NCBI RefSeq assembly: GCF_008087625.1
Contig: NZ_CP042997.1
Location: forward strand, 6,200,001-6,264,000
Direction of reading: 5' to 3'
Source of the DNA: Aquisphaera giovannonii
Lineage (GTDB): Bacteria; Planctomycetota; Planctomycetia; Isosphaerales; Isosphaeraceae
Length of the DNA: 64,000 bases
Position 1 is the stretch's first letter; each line of letters begins with the position of its first letter. A program made the translations under genes and the position numbers. The notes beneath the pieces were generated by a model that made no database searches, was not told the origin of the DNA, and was given only the letters and a program-made list of their open reading frames with translations. Shown piece by piece: positions 17,483 through 26,098 of the stretch.

Positions 17483-18625
17483 CTACCTGGAGGAGCCGGC
17501 CTTGGCCGGCTCGGTATACGCGCGGAACGCCCTGGGCTCGCCCGCCTTCGGGCCGGCCAGGTGGACGGGGATGATGAGCTCGGCGCGGGCCGGGGCCTGG
17601 CCGCGGGCGGTGGCCACGGCCACGCCGATGGCCTTCCGGAGCAGTCGCTCCTCCGAGTACACGGCGATCCCCGCCGCGTCGCCCGCCCTCGCCATGCTGG
17701 CGACGGAATCGGACGCGGCGTACCCGGCCAGGACGTACAGGCCCCGGTCCTTCTGGTCCTTGAGCGCCGCCAGGGCCGCGGCGGTCCCCCTGTCGTCGGG
17801 CGCGAGGACGAGCTGGATCTCGGGGTGGGCCTTGAGGGCCGCGTCCAGCTTCGGCTGCGCGTCGGCCAGCTCCCGGGCGAAGCGGACCTCCTCCACGCGG
17901 GAGACGCCGGCCTTGCCCAGCGCGTCGCGGAAGGCCTGGGCTCGCGCCGCGGAGAGGGCGTCGATGGTCGGGTCGACGAGCAGGATGGCCCCCGCCTCCG
18001 GCTTGTAGCCGGCGTTCCTGGCGGCCTTCAACGTCGCCTCGACGAGCTGGGCCGAGACGGTTTCGAAGGGCTCCGGGGCGACGAGGACGAGCGGGGCGGC
18101 CCCGGCGGGGGGCGTCGCGTCGCCGGCGGCCTTCTCGCGGGCCCCCGCGGGCAGGCCGATCAGGATGACGGGCGTCCCCTTGCCCCGGGCCGAGGCGATG
18201 GCGCGGGCGAGGTCCGCCGCCGGGGGCTCCGCCACGTCCAGCAGGATCGCCAGCGGCTTGCGACCGGAGGCCTCGTCCACGAGGGCCGCGGCGGAGGCGG
18301 CCGAGGCGCCGGCCGCGACGACCTCGACCCGGACCCCCTCCAGGCCGGCCTGGGAGCGGGCGATCCCGCGGATGGCCTCGGATTCCGGCTCGGAGATGGG
18401 CCGGGCCTCGACGACGATCAGCGGCCGGGCCGCCTCCGAGACGCCCGGGGCCGTCGGGACGTCGGCGCCGCCCAGCTCCGGCGGCCGGGGCGGCACGAAC
18501 GAGTCGGAGTCGCACCCGCCCGCGAGCGTCGCGAGGCCGACGAGGACCAGCCGCGGCAGCACGCCGGGCCCAACCTTCCCGAGGGCCGCCCGCGCGGAGG
18601 CCCTCACGCCAAGCAATCCGGACAT
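17483..18625 (-). CDS. Periplasmic-binding-protein-like lipoprotein
   Basis: The 380-residue protein has a lipoprotein signal ending LATLAGGC, with the lipidated Cys at residue 38. The mature part resembles type 1 periplasmic sugar-binding proteins: two Rossmann-like halves with IAVYSEERLL, VILIGLPAGARE, LVLAPDDRGTAAALAALKDQ and a domain rich in Ala/Glu. The substrate is not identifiable. No ABC transporter genes are adjacent, so it may be an orphan sensor or a diverged copy. ATG 18625 has GGGAG about 12 bases upstream. It is followed after 9 bases by nadC. Confidence 0.75.
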   Translation of the reverse strand: MSGLLGVRASARAALGKVGPGVLPRLVLVGLATLAGGCDSDSFVPPRPPELGGADVPTAPGVSEAARPLIVVEARPISEPESEAIRGIARSQAGLEGVRVEVVAAGASAASAAALVDEASGRKPLAILLDVAEPPAADLARAIASARGKGTPVILIGLPAGAREKAAGDATPPAGAAPLVLVAPEPFETVSAQLVEATLKAARNAGYKPEAGAILLVDPTIDALSAARAQAFRDALGKAGVSRVEEVRFARELADAQPKLDAALKAHPEIQLVLAPDDRGTAAALAALKDQKDRGLYVLAGYAASDSVASMARAGDAAGIAVYSEERLLRKAIGVAVATARGQAPARAELIIPVHLAGPKAGEPRAFRAYTEPAKAGSSR

Positions 18626-18797
18626 GATCGAATGACTCCCGCCCGCCGCGCCTCGCGACGCCCCCGCGGGGATGCGGGGGCCGTCGCCGTCGTCGCGCGG
18701 CATGCCGCGGCTCGAGGGCCGAGTGACCTGGACGCACGGGGGGCGGCCGTGGCGGGCCCGCCCCTCCCAATAGGCTACAGACTCGGCCGCGTTTCGG

Positions 18798-20858
18798 CTA
18801 GTTTCGCGCCCGCCGCCCGGCCCGGGCCTTCGCCTTGGCCTTGCCGCGGGCGCTCTGCCCCTGCGGCGAGGCCGAGGGCCGGCCCTTGCCGTCGCCGCCC
18901 CCGCGGAGCTGCTGGATCCGGTCGCGGAGCGCCGCGGCCCGCTCGAACTCGAGCTTCTCCGCCGCCTCAAGCATCTCCGCCTCGAGCGCCGCCAGGAACT
19001 CCTCGTTGGCCTCCGTGACCTCGTCCCGGCCGACCGCCTTGCGGACGACCTGCCGCGCCTGGATCTCCTCCTCGATCCCCCTCCGGATCGCCTTGCGGAT
19101 CGTCTCCGGGGTGATGCCGTGCTTCGCGTTGTACTCCAGCTGGAGCTCCCGCCGCCGCTTCGTCTCGTCGATGGCCCGCTGCATCGACGGCGTGACCTTG
19201 TCGGCGTAGAGCACGACCTCCGCGTTGACGTGCCGGGCGGACCGCCCGATCGTCTGGATCAGCGAGGTCTCGCTCCGCAGGAAGCCCTCCTTGTCCGCGT
19301 CCAGGATGCAGACCATGGAGACCTCCGGCAGGTCCAGCCCCTCGCGGAGGAGGTTGACGCCGACCAGGGCGTCGAAGGCCCCCTCGCGGAGCTCGCGGAG
19401 GATCGTCACCCGCTCGATCGCGTCGAGCTCGGAGTGCAGCCACTTGCACCGCAGCCCCTGCTCCTTGAGGTACCGCGTCAGGTCCTCCGCCAGCCGCTTG
19501 GTCAGGGTGGTGATGAGCACCCGCTCGCCCCTCTCGGCGCGGGCCCTCGCCTCGGCCAGCAGCGCGGGGACCTGGCCCCGGGCCGGCTCGACGCGGACGA
19601 TCGGGTCCACCAGGCCGGTCGGCCGGATCACCTGCTCCACGACCTCGCCGCCGGACATGGCGATCTCGTAGTCGGCCGGCGTCGCCGAGACGAACAGCCG
19701 GCGGTGGAACTTCGTCTCCCACTCGTCGATCCGCAGCGGCCGGTTGTCCAGGGCGCTCGGGAGCCGGAAGCCGTGCTCCACCAGGGTCAGCTTGCGGCTG
19801 TGGTCGCCGGCGAACATGCCCCGGACCTGGGGGACCGTCACGTGCGACTCGTCCAGGATCAGCAGGCTGTCCTTGGGGAAGAAGTCCAGCAGCGTGCTGG
19901 GCGTCTCGCCGGGCTTCCGCCCCGAGAGGTGGCGCGAGTAGTTCTCGATCCCCGAGCAGTAGCCCACCTCCAGGAGCATCTCCATGTCGTACCGGGTCCG
20001 GGCCTCGAGGCGCTGGGCCTCCAGCAGCTTGCCCTGCTCCTTGAGCTGCTGGAGCCGCTCGTCCAGCTCCTTGCCGATCGCCTCCACGGAGGACTGGATC
20101 CGCTCCTCCGGCAGCACGAAGTGCTTGGCCGGGTAGATGTACATCTCCTCGTGCGTCTCCAGGACGTTGCCGGTGAGGGCGTCGATCGTCGCCAGCCGCT
20201 CCACCTCGTCGCCGAAGAGCTCGATCCGGTAGCCGATCTCCTCGTAGGCCGGCCAGAGCTCGACCACGTCGCCGCGGACCCGGAACTTGCCCCGCTCGAA
20301 GCTCACGTCGTTGCGGTCGTACTGGATGTCGATGAACTTCAGGAGCAGCTCGTCCCGGTCCACGATGTCGCCCCTGGTGAGGCGGACCATCATCTTCCGG
20401 TAGTCGTCCGGCGAGCCCAGCCCGTAGATGCACGAGACGCTCGCGACGACGATCACGTCCTCCCGGCTCACCAGGGCGCTGGTGCTCGCCAGCCGGAGCC
20501 GCTCGATCTCCTCGTTGATCGAGGCGTCCTTCTCGATGTAGATGTCCCGCTGGGGGATGTAGGCCTCGGGCTGGTAGTAGTCGTAATAGCTGACGAAGTA
20601 GCGGACGGCGTTGTGCGGGAAGAACTCCCGGAACTCGGCGTAGAGCTGGGCCGCCAGCGTCTTGTTGTGCGACATCACCAGCGCGGGCTTGCCGTACTGG
20701 GCGATGACGTTGGCCATGGTGAAGGTCTTGCCCGAGCCGGTCACGCCCAGCAGCGTCTGGTTATCCCGCCCCTGGCGCAGGCCCTCCACGAGCTTCTCGA
20801 TCGCCTGGGGCTGATCCCCGGCGGGCCGGTACGGGCTGACGAGCTGGTAGGCGGGCAT
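18798..20858 (-). CDS. uvrB: Excinuclease ABC subunit B
   Basis: UvrB is the damage-verifying helicase-like subunit of nucleotide excision repair. The 686-residue protein shows [19 protein letters not shown] (nucleotide loop, near residue 40), the DNA-clamping hairpin [15 protein letters not shown] near residue 95, helicase motifs such as [10 protein letters not shown] and [15 protein letters not shown], and QTIGRSARH. The C-terminal UVR motif ([20 protein letters not shown]) binds UvrC. The last 30 residues are a Lys/Arg-rich extension. No clear ribosome site precedes ATG 20858. A LexA-like box lies 45 bases upstream, suggesting damage control. Confidence 0.97.
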   Translation of the reverse strand: MPAYQLVSPYRPAGDQPQAIEKLVEGLRQGRDNQTLLGVTGSGKTFTMANVIAQYGKPALVMSHNKTLAAQLYAEFREFFPHNAVRYFVSYYDYYQPEAYIPQRDIYIEKDASINEEIERLRLASTSALVSREDVIVVASVSCIYGLGSPDDYRKMMVRLTRGDIVDRDELLLKFIDIQYDRNDVSFERGKFRVRGDVVELWPAYEEIGYRIELFGDEVERLATIDALTGNVLETHEEMYIYPAKHFVLPEERIQSSVEAIGKELDERLQQLKEQGKLLEAQRLEARTRYDMEMLLEVGYCSGIENYSRHLSGRKPGETPSTLLDFFPKDSLLILDESHVTVPQVRGMFAGDHSRKLTLVEHGFRLPSALDNRPLRIDEWETKFHRRLFVSATPADYEIAMSGGEVVEQVIRPTGLVDPIVRVEPARGQVPALLAEARARAERGERVLITTLTKRLAEDLTRYLKEQGLRCKWLHSELDAIERVTILRELREGAFDALVGVNLLREGLDLPEVSMVCILDADKEGFLRSETSLIQTIGRSARHVNAEVVLYADKVTPSMQRAIDETKRRRELQLEYNAKHGITPETIRKAIRRGIEEEIQARQVVRKAVGRDEVTEANEEFLAALEAEMLEAAEKLEFERAAALRDRIQQLRGGGDGKGRPSASPQGQSARGKAKAKARAGRRARN

Positions 20859-20900
20859 CGCGCGCGGTCCTCACACCCCAAATCGATCTCCGACCCTGGA

Positions 20901-20920
20901 TGCTGTCATTATTTACAGTG
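20901..20920 (-). promoter_or_regulatory. LexA-like SOS box upstream of uvrB
   Basis: The sequence TGCTGTCATTATTTACAGTG contains CTGT-N8-ACAG with an AT-rich spacer, matching the gammaproteobacterial LexA consensus at all core positions. It begins 42 bases before the uvrB start codon in an otherwise GC-rich gap. That an organism of this type uses this operator form is inference. Confidence 0.6.
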
Positions 20921-21063
20921 CATCAAGGGCTGCCAAGCGGAATTCGCGCGCAAGGCCGCCGACGGTCCTCGCGCGGTCGACGGCCCGGCCGGGGGGATCG
21001 GCCCGGGCCGCCCCCCCCCCCCGGGCACCGGCCCCGCGGCAGGCCGCCCGCCCGCAGCGGCCC

Positions 21064-22248
21064 TCACTGCGACGGCGTCGTCCCCCCGGAGGTCGGGGCG
21101 GGGGGATCGCCCGCGGCCGGCGCGTCGGGCGGGCGCAACTCCTTGCTGCTGATGTTCTTGAGGAATGTCCTCCTGCGGCCCTGGAGCTCCTCACGCCGCT
21201 TCTTATCGGCGTCGGACGATCCCCGGATCTGGCCCAGCTCCTCGTCGATGCGATCGACCTCCTGGCGGAAGTGCAGGTCGTTGTAGACCTTGAGGGCATC
21301 GACCAGAGTGTCCAGGGGCCGCGACTGGCCGTCCCGCAGGCCGAAGAAGCGCGACAGGATGGCCGCGCTCGCCGCCGTGGGCGTGAAGCCGGCCAGGGCG
21401 TCGTCGCTCTTGCCATCGAGAGATATGATGATATAGGGGATCTCGCCGGCGTACTGCCGGCCCTGGTGGTCGACGAGCGTCCCGTCCTTGATCGAGTGTT
21501 TCCGGCGGAATCCCGGGGACTGGCGGTCGATGTCGCGGGGGGTGATGAGGGCGAATCCGGGCGGCGCCGGCACCTCGCCGGGCCAGTCGATGTGGATCGG
21601 CTCCGACGCTTCGAAGGCCGGCTTCCCGTCGAAGAGCGACTCCCCGATCCTCCCGGCGATCTTGACGATCGAGCCGGCCGCGATCAGGTAGGCGCTGGAC
21701 GTGAGGAAGATGGGCACGCCTGCCGTTGCGTTGAACGCATTCGACATGCCCTGGAACAACTCCTCCGGGAACGCATCGAACACCATGCTCAGGTCGAGCG
21801 TGAGGGACCGCTCCGTGAGGGCCGGGGAGTAGAACAGGATCGGGGTCCCGACGCTGGCTGCATCGGAGCTTCTCATCCGGGTCTTCGGGCTCACGCCTCG
21901 CGTGAGGAAATTCAGGGCCATGGGCTTGGCGGCATACGTGGCGACGCTCTTCACGGCCGAGGTGACGAGCATGTCCTTCCGGGCGCCCATCCACCACGGG
22001 ACGGCGGGGTGCTCCCCCGTGTAGACTTCCCGGATCGAGATCGTCAGCGGCAGTCCGATGCCGATCTCCTTGAACGGCACCTGGACCGCCTCGGGCGATT
22101 CGTCGGAAGACGATCCGGCCGCGCGGAGCTGGGCGGCCTCCCGCGAGGCGGCCTCGAAGATGTCACTCTCGGTGTAGATCCCGCGGCCGTTCTTGAACGC
22201 ATAGTAGATCATCGCGAGCTGGTCCCGCTGGAAGGGGAGCGATGTCAT
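21064..22248 (-). CDS. Unknown protein paired with the subtilase
   Basis: The 394-residue protein starts at ATG 22248, 41 bases after the subtilase gene ends, so the two form an operon. No family is recognised. The first 80 residues are helical (DQLAMIYYAFKNGRGIYTES). The middle contains beta-rich segments (LTISIREVYTGEH, TPILFYSPALTERSLTLDLS) and an amphipathic or weakly hydrophobic stretch, GVPIFLTSSAYLIAAGSIVK, near residues 170-190. A segment EIPYIIISLDGKSDDALAGF follows, and the tail is a charged coiled coil followed by a Pro-rich end. No signal peptide is visible. Association with the protease suggests it is a substrate, effector or regulator (inference). Confidence 0.75.
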   Translation of the reverse strand: MTSLPFQRDQLAMIYYAFKNGRGIYTESDIFEAASREAAQLRAAGSSSDESPEAVQVPFKEIGIGLPLTISIREVYTGEHPAVPWWMGARKDMLVTSAVKSVATYAAKPMALNFLTRGVSPKTRMRSSDAASVGTPILFYSPALTERSLTLDLSMVFDAFPEELFQGMSNAFNATAGVPIFLTSSAYLIAAGSIVKIAGRIGESLFDGKPAFEASEPIHIDWPGEVPAPPGFALITPRDIDRQSPGFRRKHSIKDGTLVDHQGRQYAGEIPYIIISLDGKSDDALAGFTPTAASAAILSRFFGLRDGQSRPLDTLVDALKVYNDLHFRQEVDRIDEELGQIRGSSDADKKRREELQGRRRTFLKNISSKELRPPDAPAAGDPPAPTSGGTTPSQ

Positions 22249-22289
22249 TGGGACGCCGGGGAGGGCCGGGGGGCCGGCCCCGATTCGAT

Positions 22290-24086
22290 TCAGTCGAAGG
22301 CCTTCACGAACTTCTCCGCATCCGGGAGCCCGTATCCTCGGCTCACGGTGAACTGGCCGGAGTAATGCTGGGTCAACTGAGTCAGGGCCGCGCGGACCTG
22401 CGCCGCATTCGGGAGCGTCGGGCTGCCCGGCTTCTTGGAGACCCGCGAGAGCAGCAGGGCGACCATCCCGGCCACGTGGGGGGCCGCCATGCTGGTGCCG
22501 GTCATCGCGATGGCCCCCGTCGGGTTCCCGGCCTCGGCGGCCATGATCGCCTCGCCGGGTGCGACGACATCGGGCTTCTCGCGCAGGTCGCGGGTGCGGC
22601 CGTAGGAGGACGACCTCGTATTCGTGCTCGGGAGGACCGAGTTGACGGCGCCCACCGCGATGACGCATCGGGCCGACCCGGGGATGCTCAGCGTCATCTC
22701 CTCGTTGAGGTGGGAGGTGAACGCGATGGCCCGGCTGTCGTCCCGCTCCACCCAGGCGTCCAATTGTCCCGCCGAATAGACCGTCCCGGACTCGACCTCG
22801 AGCTTCCAACCGCCCGGCTGGATCGAGGGCGCGACTCCCCTTCGGATGACCACCAGCAACTGGCTGTCGCCGTTGTCGACGTGGTAGCGGGAGTAGTTCA
22901 AGGAATAGGTGTTGCTTGAATTCGCAAATGTGCCGTTCGTGCCCGGGGCTGACCAGTCGACCCAGGCCGTAGGCGGGCTTCCCGCCGGATCATGGAGCCG
23001 GAACCTGAGCTCGTCGCAGGCCTTGAACCAGATCTCGAGGACATCCTCGTTGCGTGCGACGTTCGAGGCGTCCCACGTCAATTCATCCCGCGACATCGAT
23101 CCCAGGGAGAGCCTCGCATGGCCGTTCCGCCCCCGCTCGTTGCCGGCCGACTTCACGACGACCAGGCCGGGGAGGCGGCCCCCGCCGGAGAACTCGTCGA
23201 AGGCGAGTTCGAGGGGGGAGGTCCCGTCGTGGGCCCCGGCATTCTTCCCCAGGCTCACGTTGACCACGACCGGCAGCTTCCGCTTCGATGCCGCCTCCTT
23301 GATGTAGGCGAGGGCCTCGACGTGGCTACTCGAGTACCCGATGCTCGCCCTCGAAGTCATCCGGGGTATGACGACGAGGATCCCGGCCCGGGGGGCCACG
23401 CCTCCGGCGAAGGCCCCCGCCGCCCGGCCCGCCGCGATGCTGGCCACATGCGTCCCGTGCCGTCGCCTGTCCGCCCCGCCGCCGACGGGCGGCCCCAGCC
23501 AGGCGGGCAACGCGGCCGCACCGGTCGCGTACCCCCGGATCGAGGCGGCCGTGTGGACGGTCCCGTAATTCAACTTCAAGGAGGGGTAGATCGCCGCCGG
23601 GGCAGGGCCGGCCGGGTCTCGCTGGTCCCAGATCTCAACGATCCGGCTCACGCCGGACGCGTCCAGGAAACATTGATGCTCGACGTCGATCCCCGAGTCG
23701 ATGACCGCGACGAGCGCCCGGTCCCCCTCCTCGGAGATCGGCGCGGAATGGACCTGGTTGACCCGGAGGAATGGGATCGAGACGTGGCATTCCTCGACCC
23801 CCGCGTGACGGCTCGCCTCGACGCTGACCACCCGGGGATCCAGGTTGAGTTGCTGAAGACCTGGGAGCGTGCAGCGACCCGAAGCCACGTTGCCGACCCG
23901 GGCGTATTCCTCGAAGCCCGCGGGGGGGACCCACTCGTCCTGCCCGGCCAGTCGGATGACGACCGGGAGGGCGACCACCCCCTTGTCGGTCACGCTCTCG
24001 ATGTCGAGGTCATCGGCCCCCTGGTTCTGGATCTCCTGAAAAGTGTCCGGCAAGTAGGGATCGATCTTATTCAGGTGCGTGGGCAC
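22290..24086 (-). CDS. S8 subtilisin-like serine protease without signal peptide
   Basis: The catalytic triad is clear: Asp in VAVIDSGID (residue about 130), His in RRHGTHVASIAAG (about 213) and Ser in GTSMAAPHVAGMVALLL (about 531). Between His and Ser lies a long insertion of beta-rich sequence (ELTWDASNVARNEDVLEIW, DSQLLVVIRRGV), similar to a domain inserted in some large subtilases. There is no signal peptide, so cytoplasmic action is likely. The GTG at 24086 is chosen because GGAGG lies four bases upstream; an upstream GTG at 24149 is possible but has a poor leader. The first 110 residues could be a propeptide-like domain. The gene is followed by the unknown partner gene. Confidence 0.88.
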   Translation of the reverse strand: MPTHLNKIDPYLPDTFQEIQNQGADDLDIESVTDKGVVALPVVIRLAGQDEWVPPAGFEEYARVGNVASGRCTLPGLQQLNLDPRVVSVEASRHAGVEECHVSIPFLRVNQVHSAPISEEGDRALVAVIDSGIDVEHQCFLDASGVSRIVEIWDQRDPAGPAPAAIYPSLKLNYGTVHTAASIRGYATGAAALPAWLGPPVGGGADRRRHGTHVASIAAGRAAGAFAGGVAPRAGILVVIPRMTSRASIGYSSSHVEALAYIKEAASKRKLPVVVNVSLGKNAGAHDGTSPLELAFDEFSGGGRLPGLVVVKSAGNERGRNGHARLSLGSMSRDELTWDASNVARNEDVLEIWFKACDELRFRLHDPAGSPPTAWVDWSAPGTNGTFANSSNTYSLNYSRYHVDNGDSQLLVVIRRGVAPSIQPGGWKLEVESGTVYSAGQLDAWVERDDSRAIAFTSHLNEEMTLSIPGSARCVIAVGAVNSVLPSTNTRSSSYGRTRDLREKPDVVAPGEAIMAAEAGNPTGAIAMTGTSMAAPHVAGMVALLLSRVSKKPGSPTLPNAAQVRAALTQLTQHYSGQFTVSRGYGLPDAEKFVKAFD

Positions 24087-24149
24087 GGGACCTCCGGGGC
24101 GTTTCAACCCGGGATGTGCGGGAGGAGGACGACAGGCCTTGTTTCGCAC

Positions 24150-24598
24150 GCCGGATCCAAGGGCCGTGAATCTTAACTAATCTCATTGGACGCATCCAAA
24201 CCGAAACTGGAAGAAGAGAAATCCGTGTCCACGTCGGCGAAGATTGGTGGCCTTTCCGCTGGTGAAGCGTCTCGGATCGCCCGGCTCCCATCGAGCGACC
24301 GCGTCCTCCAGCCGTCGCACCCCGTCCCATCCTCTTCCCGTCGGTCGCCATGTTCCTGTCGAAAACTCGGCCGCGAGGAGGCCCGTGCGTCCTCCGCCCC
24401 GGCGCCGGCGGCAGGAAGCAGAAACACTTTTCTTGTAATGACTTGCAGGATGTTGCGGTTGTGGGATTCGGGGGCGAATTTCCGCACATGGGGCCCCGGA
24501 TGGGACGTAGGAAAGGGAGGCGGGCGGATTGGGCGACCCGCCGCGACGAGGCCCGCCCCGTTGGCCTCGACGGCCCTCCACGGCCAGAGGAGAACCTC
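24150..24598. other. Divergent intergenic region between subtilase and PDZ genes
   Basis: About 450 bases between divergently transcribed genes. It contains an AT-richer patch near 24173-24215 and another near 24425-24470 that could hold promoters for each direction, but no convincing -35/-10 pair was found. Open frames here have no recognisable domains. Confidence 0.4.
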
Positions 24599-25327
24599 AT
24601 GTCTAGAGTCGCATGCTCATCCGTCCCGCCTGTCGTCCGCCGAGTATCGAACCTGGTCCGGATCCTGTCCGCGACGGGCCTCGCCATCTGGCTCGTCGCG
24701 GGTGCCCCGGCATTCGCCAAGGGCGGGGGGGGCCACGGCGGCGGCGGCCATGGCGGGGGGGGCCACGGCGGCGGCCATGGAGGGGGACACGCCGGAGGCG
24801 GCCATGCCGGGGGCGTCCATCACGGCGGAGGAGGCTACTACCACCATCCGGGCCACGGCGGGTACTACGGCGGCTACGGCGGCTTCTACTACCCCGGGCT
24901 TCTCTGGGGCGGATATGGGGCCGGGTACGGCTATTCCGGCTACCCTTACGCGGCGAGCTATGGGTATTCCAGCGCGTATCCGACGTACGCCGCCGCGGCC
25001 GCTTACCCGTATGCCGCGGCGACCCAGCCGGCCGCCCCGTCGACGTATGCGACGATGCCCCAGGGCCCCTATCTGGGCATCGATGAGGTGCCGGTGGTGG
25101 ATGCCCGGGGGCAGGGGATGAGGGTGGAGCGGGTCTATCCGGGCTCGGCGGCCGAGCGCGCCGGCCTGCAGCCCGGCGACGTGATCCACGCGGCGAACGG
25201 CTACCTGACCCAGGTCCAGGGCAACCTCGCCTGGATCATCGCGCAGCAGGCGCCGGGGGGGCTGCTCAACCTGGACGTCCGGCGTGCCGACGGCCGGGAC
25301 CTCGCCATCGCCGCGCAGCTACCGTGA
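24599..25327 (+). CDS. Exported Gly/His-rich protein with C-terminal PDZ domain
   Basis: The 242-residue protein starts at 24599 after an AGAGGAGAA ribosome site. It has a signal peptide (ILSATGLAIWLVAGAPAFAK), then about 60 residues of GGGGHGG-type repeats, then Gly/Tyr-rich sequence, then an Ala/Tyr/Pro linker. The last 90 residues form a PDZ domain: GPYLGIDEVPV, VERVYPGSAAERAGLQPGDV, IHAANG, ending in LNLDVRRADGRDLAI. The His/Gly repeats could bind divalent metal or keep the domain at the surface (inference). No protease domain is present, so it is not a DegP-type enzyme. Confidence 0.82.
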   Translation: MSRVACSSVPPVVRRVSNLVRILSATGLAIWLVAGAPAFAKGGGGHGGGGHGGGGHGGGHGGGHAGGGHAGGVHHGGGGYYHHPGHGGYYGGYGGFYYPGLLWGGYGAGYGYSGYPYAASYGYSSAYPTYAAAAAYPYAAATQPAAPSTYATMPQGPYLGIDEVPVVDARGQGMRVERVYPGSAAERAGLQPGDVIHAANGYLTQVQGNLAWIIAQQAPGGLLNLDVRRADGRDLAIAAQLP

Positions 25328-25336
25328 CGGCATCTT

Positions 25337-25801
25337 CTACGGCCGATCCGGGCGGACCCGGGCGAGCCGGAGGGGCTCGGCCCGCCCGGCCCCGGCGACC
25401 GGTCCTTCGGGCGTGCGATCGATCCGAAGGTAGGGCAGGATGCGGGCGAGCGTGGCCGGGCCGATGCCGCGGACTCGCCGGAGGTCCTCGGCGGACAGGA
25501 ACGGGCGGATGGCACGCTGCTCGACGATCCGCCCCGCGAGGCTCGGCCCGACGTGCGGCAGGGCCTCCAGGACGCTCCTCGGGGCGGTATTGGGATCGAC
25601 CCGCAGCGCGATCGAGCCGGCGGGCGGCCCGCCCCCGGCCGGTGCCTCGCCAGAGCCGGCGGCCCTCAGGGCCACGCCGGCGGCGACGAGGATCGCCGCC
25701 AGCAGCGCACGGACGTCCGCCGGCCAGGCCCACGGCGCGCCTCCCGACGCGGCGCGGGCCGGCCCCGAGTCGTCCGGAGCGTGTTCCCGGTCGTCCGACA
25801 T
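25337..25801 (-). CDS. ComEA-like helix-hairpin-helix protein
   Basis: The 154-residue protein has a short cytoplasmic N-terminus, one membrane helix (VRALLAAILVAAGVALRAAG), a Pro/Gly linker and a C-terminal domain of two helix-hairpin-helix motifs: NTAPRSVLEALPHVGPSLAG and LRRVRGIGPATLARILPYL. This is the layout of ComEA, which binds incoming DNA on the outer face of the inner membrane during natural transformation. No other competence gene is nearby, so the role is from family likeness only. It converges with the PDZ gene, ending 9 bases from it. Confidence 0.85.
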   Translation of the reverse strand: MSDDREHAPDDSGPARAASGGAPWAWPADVRALLAAILVAAGVALRAAGSGEAPAGGGPPAGSIALRVDPNTAPRSVLEALPHVGPSLAGRIVEQRAIRPFLSAEDLRRVRGIGPATLARILPYLRIDRTPEGPVAGAGRAEPLRLARVRPDRP

Positions 25802-26098
25802 CCGCGTCCCGGCCCGTGATGGTCCTTCGCCGGTCGCGATCCGTCACGCGGCCGGCGGCGCCTCGATGCCCACCCGAGCCTACGTCCCGGACGCGGCCCC
25901 ATCAATACCGGGACGCCCGATCACATCCATGCCGGCAACGTCCGGCGACTCCGGGCCGCCGAAAGGGCTCCTCCTCGGGGGCTCCGGCCGCGGCTCGCGA
26001 GGAACTTCGGAGCCGGCCGCGGCGTGCCTGTGTAGAATGTCCTGGAGGGGAGATCACGCCAGGCCGGCGCCATCGCCGGTGGAGGAGACGAATTGACC

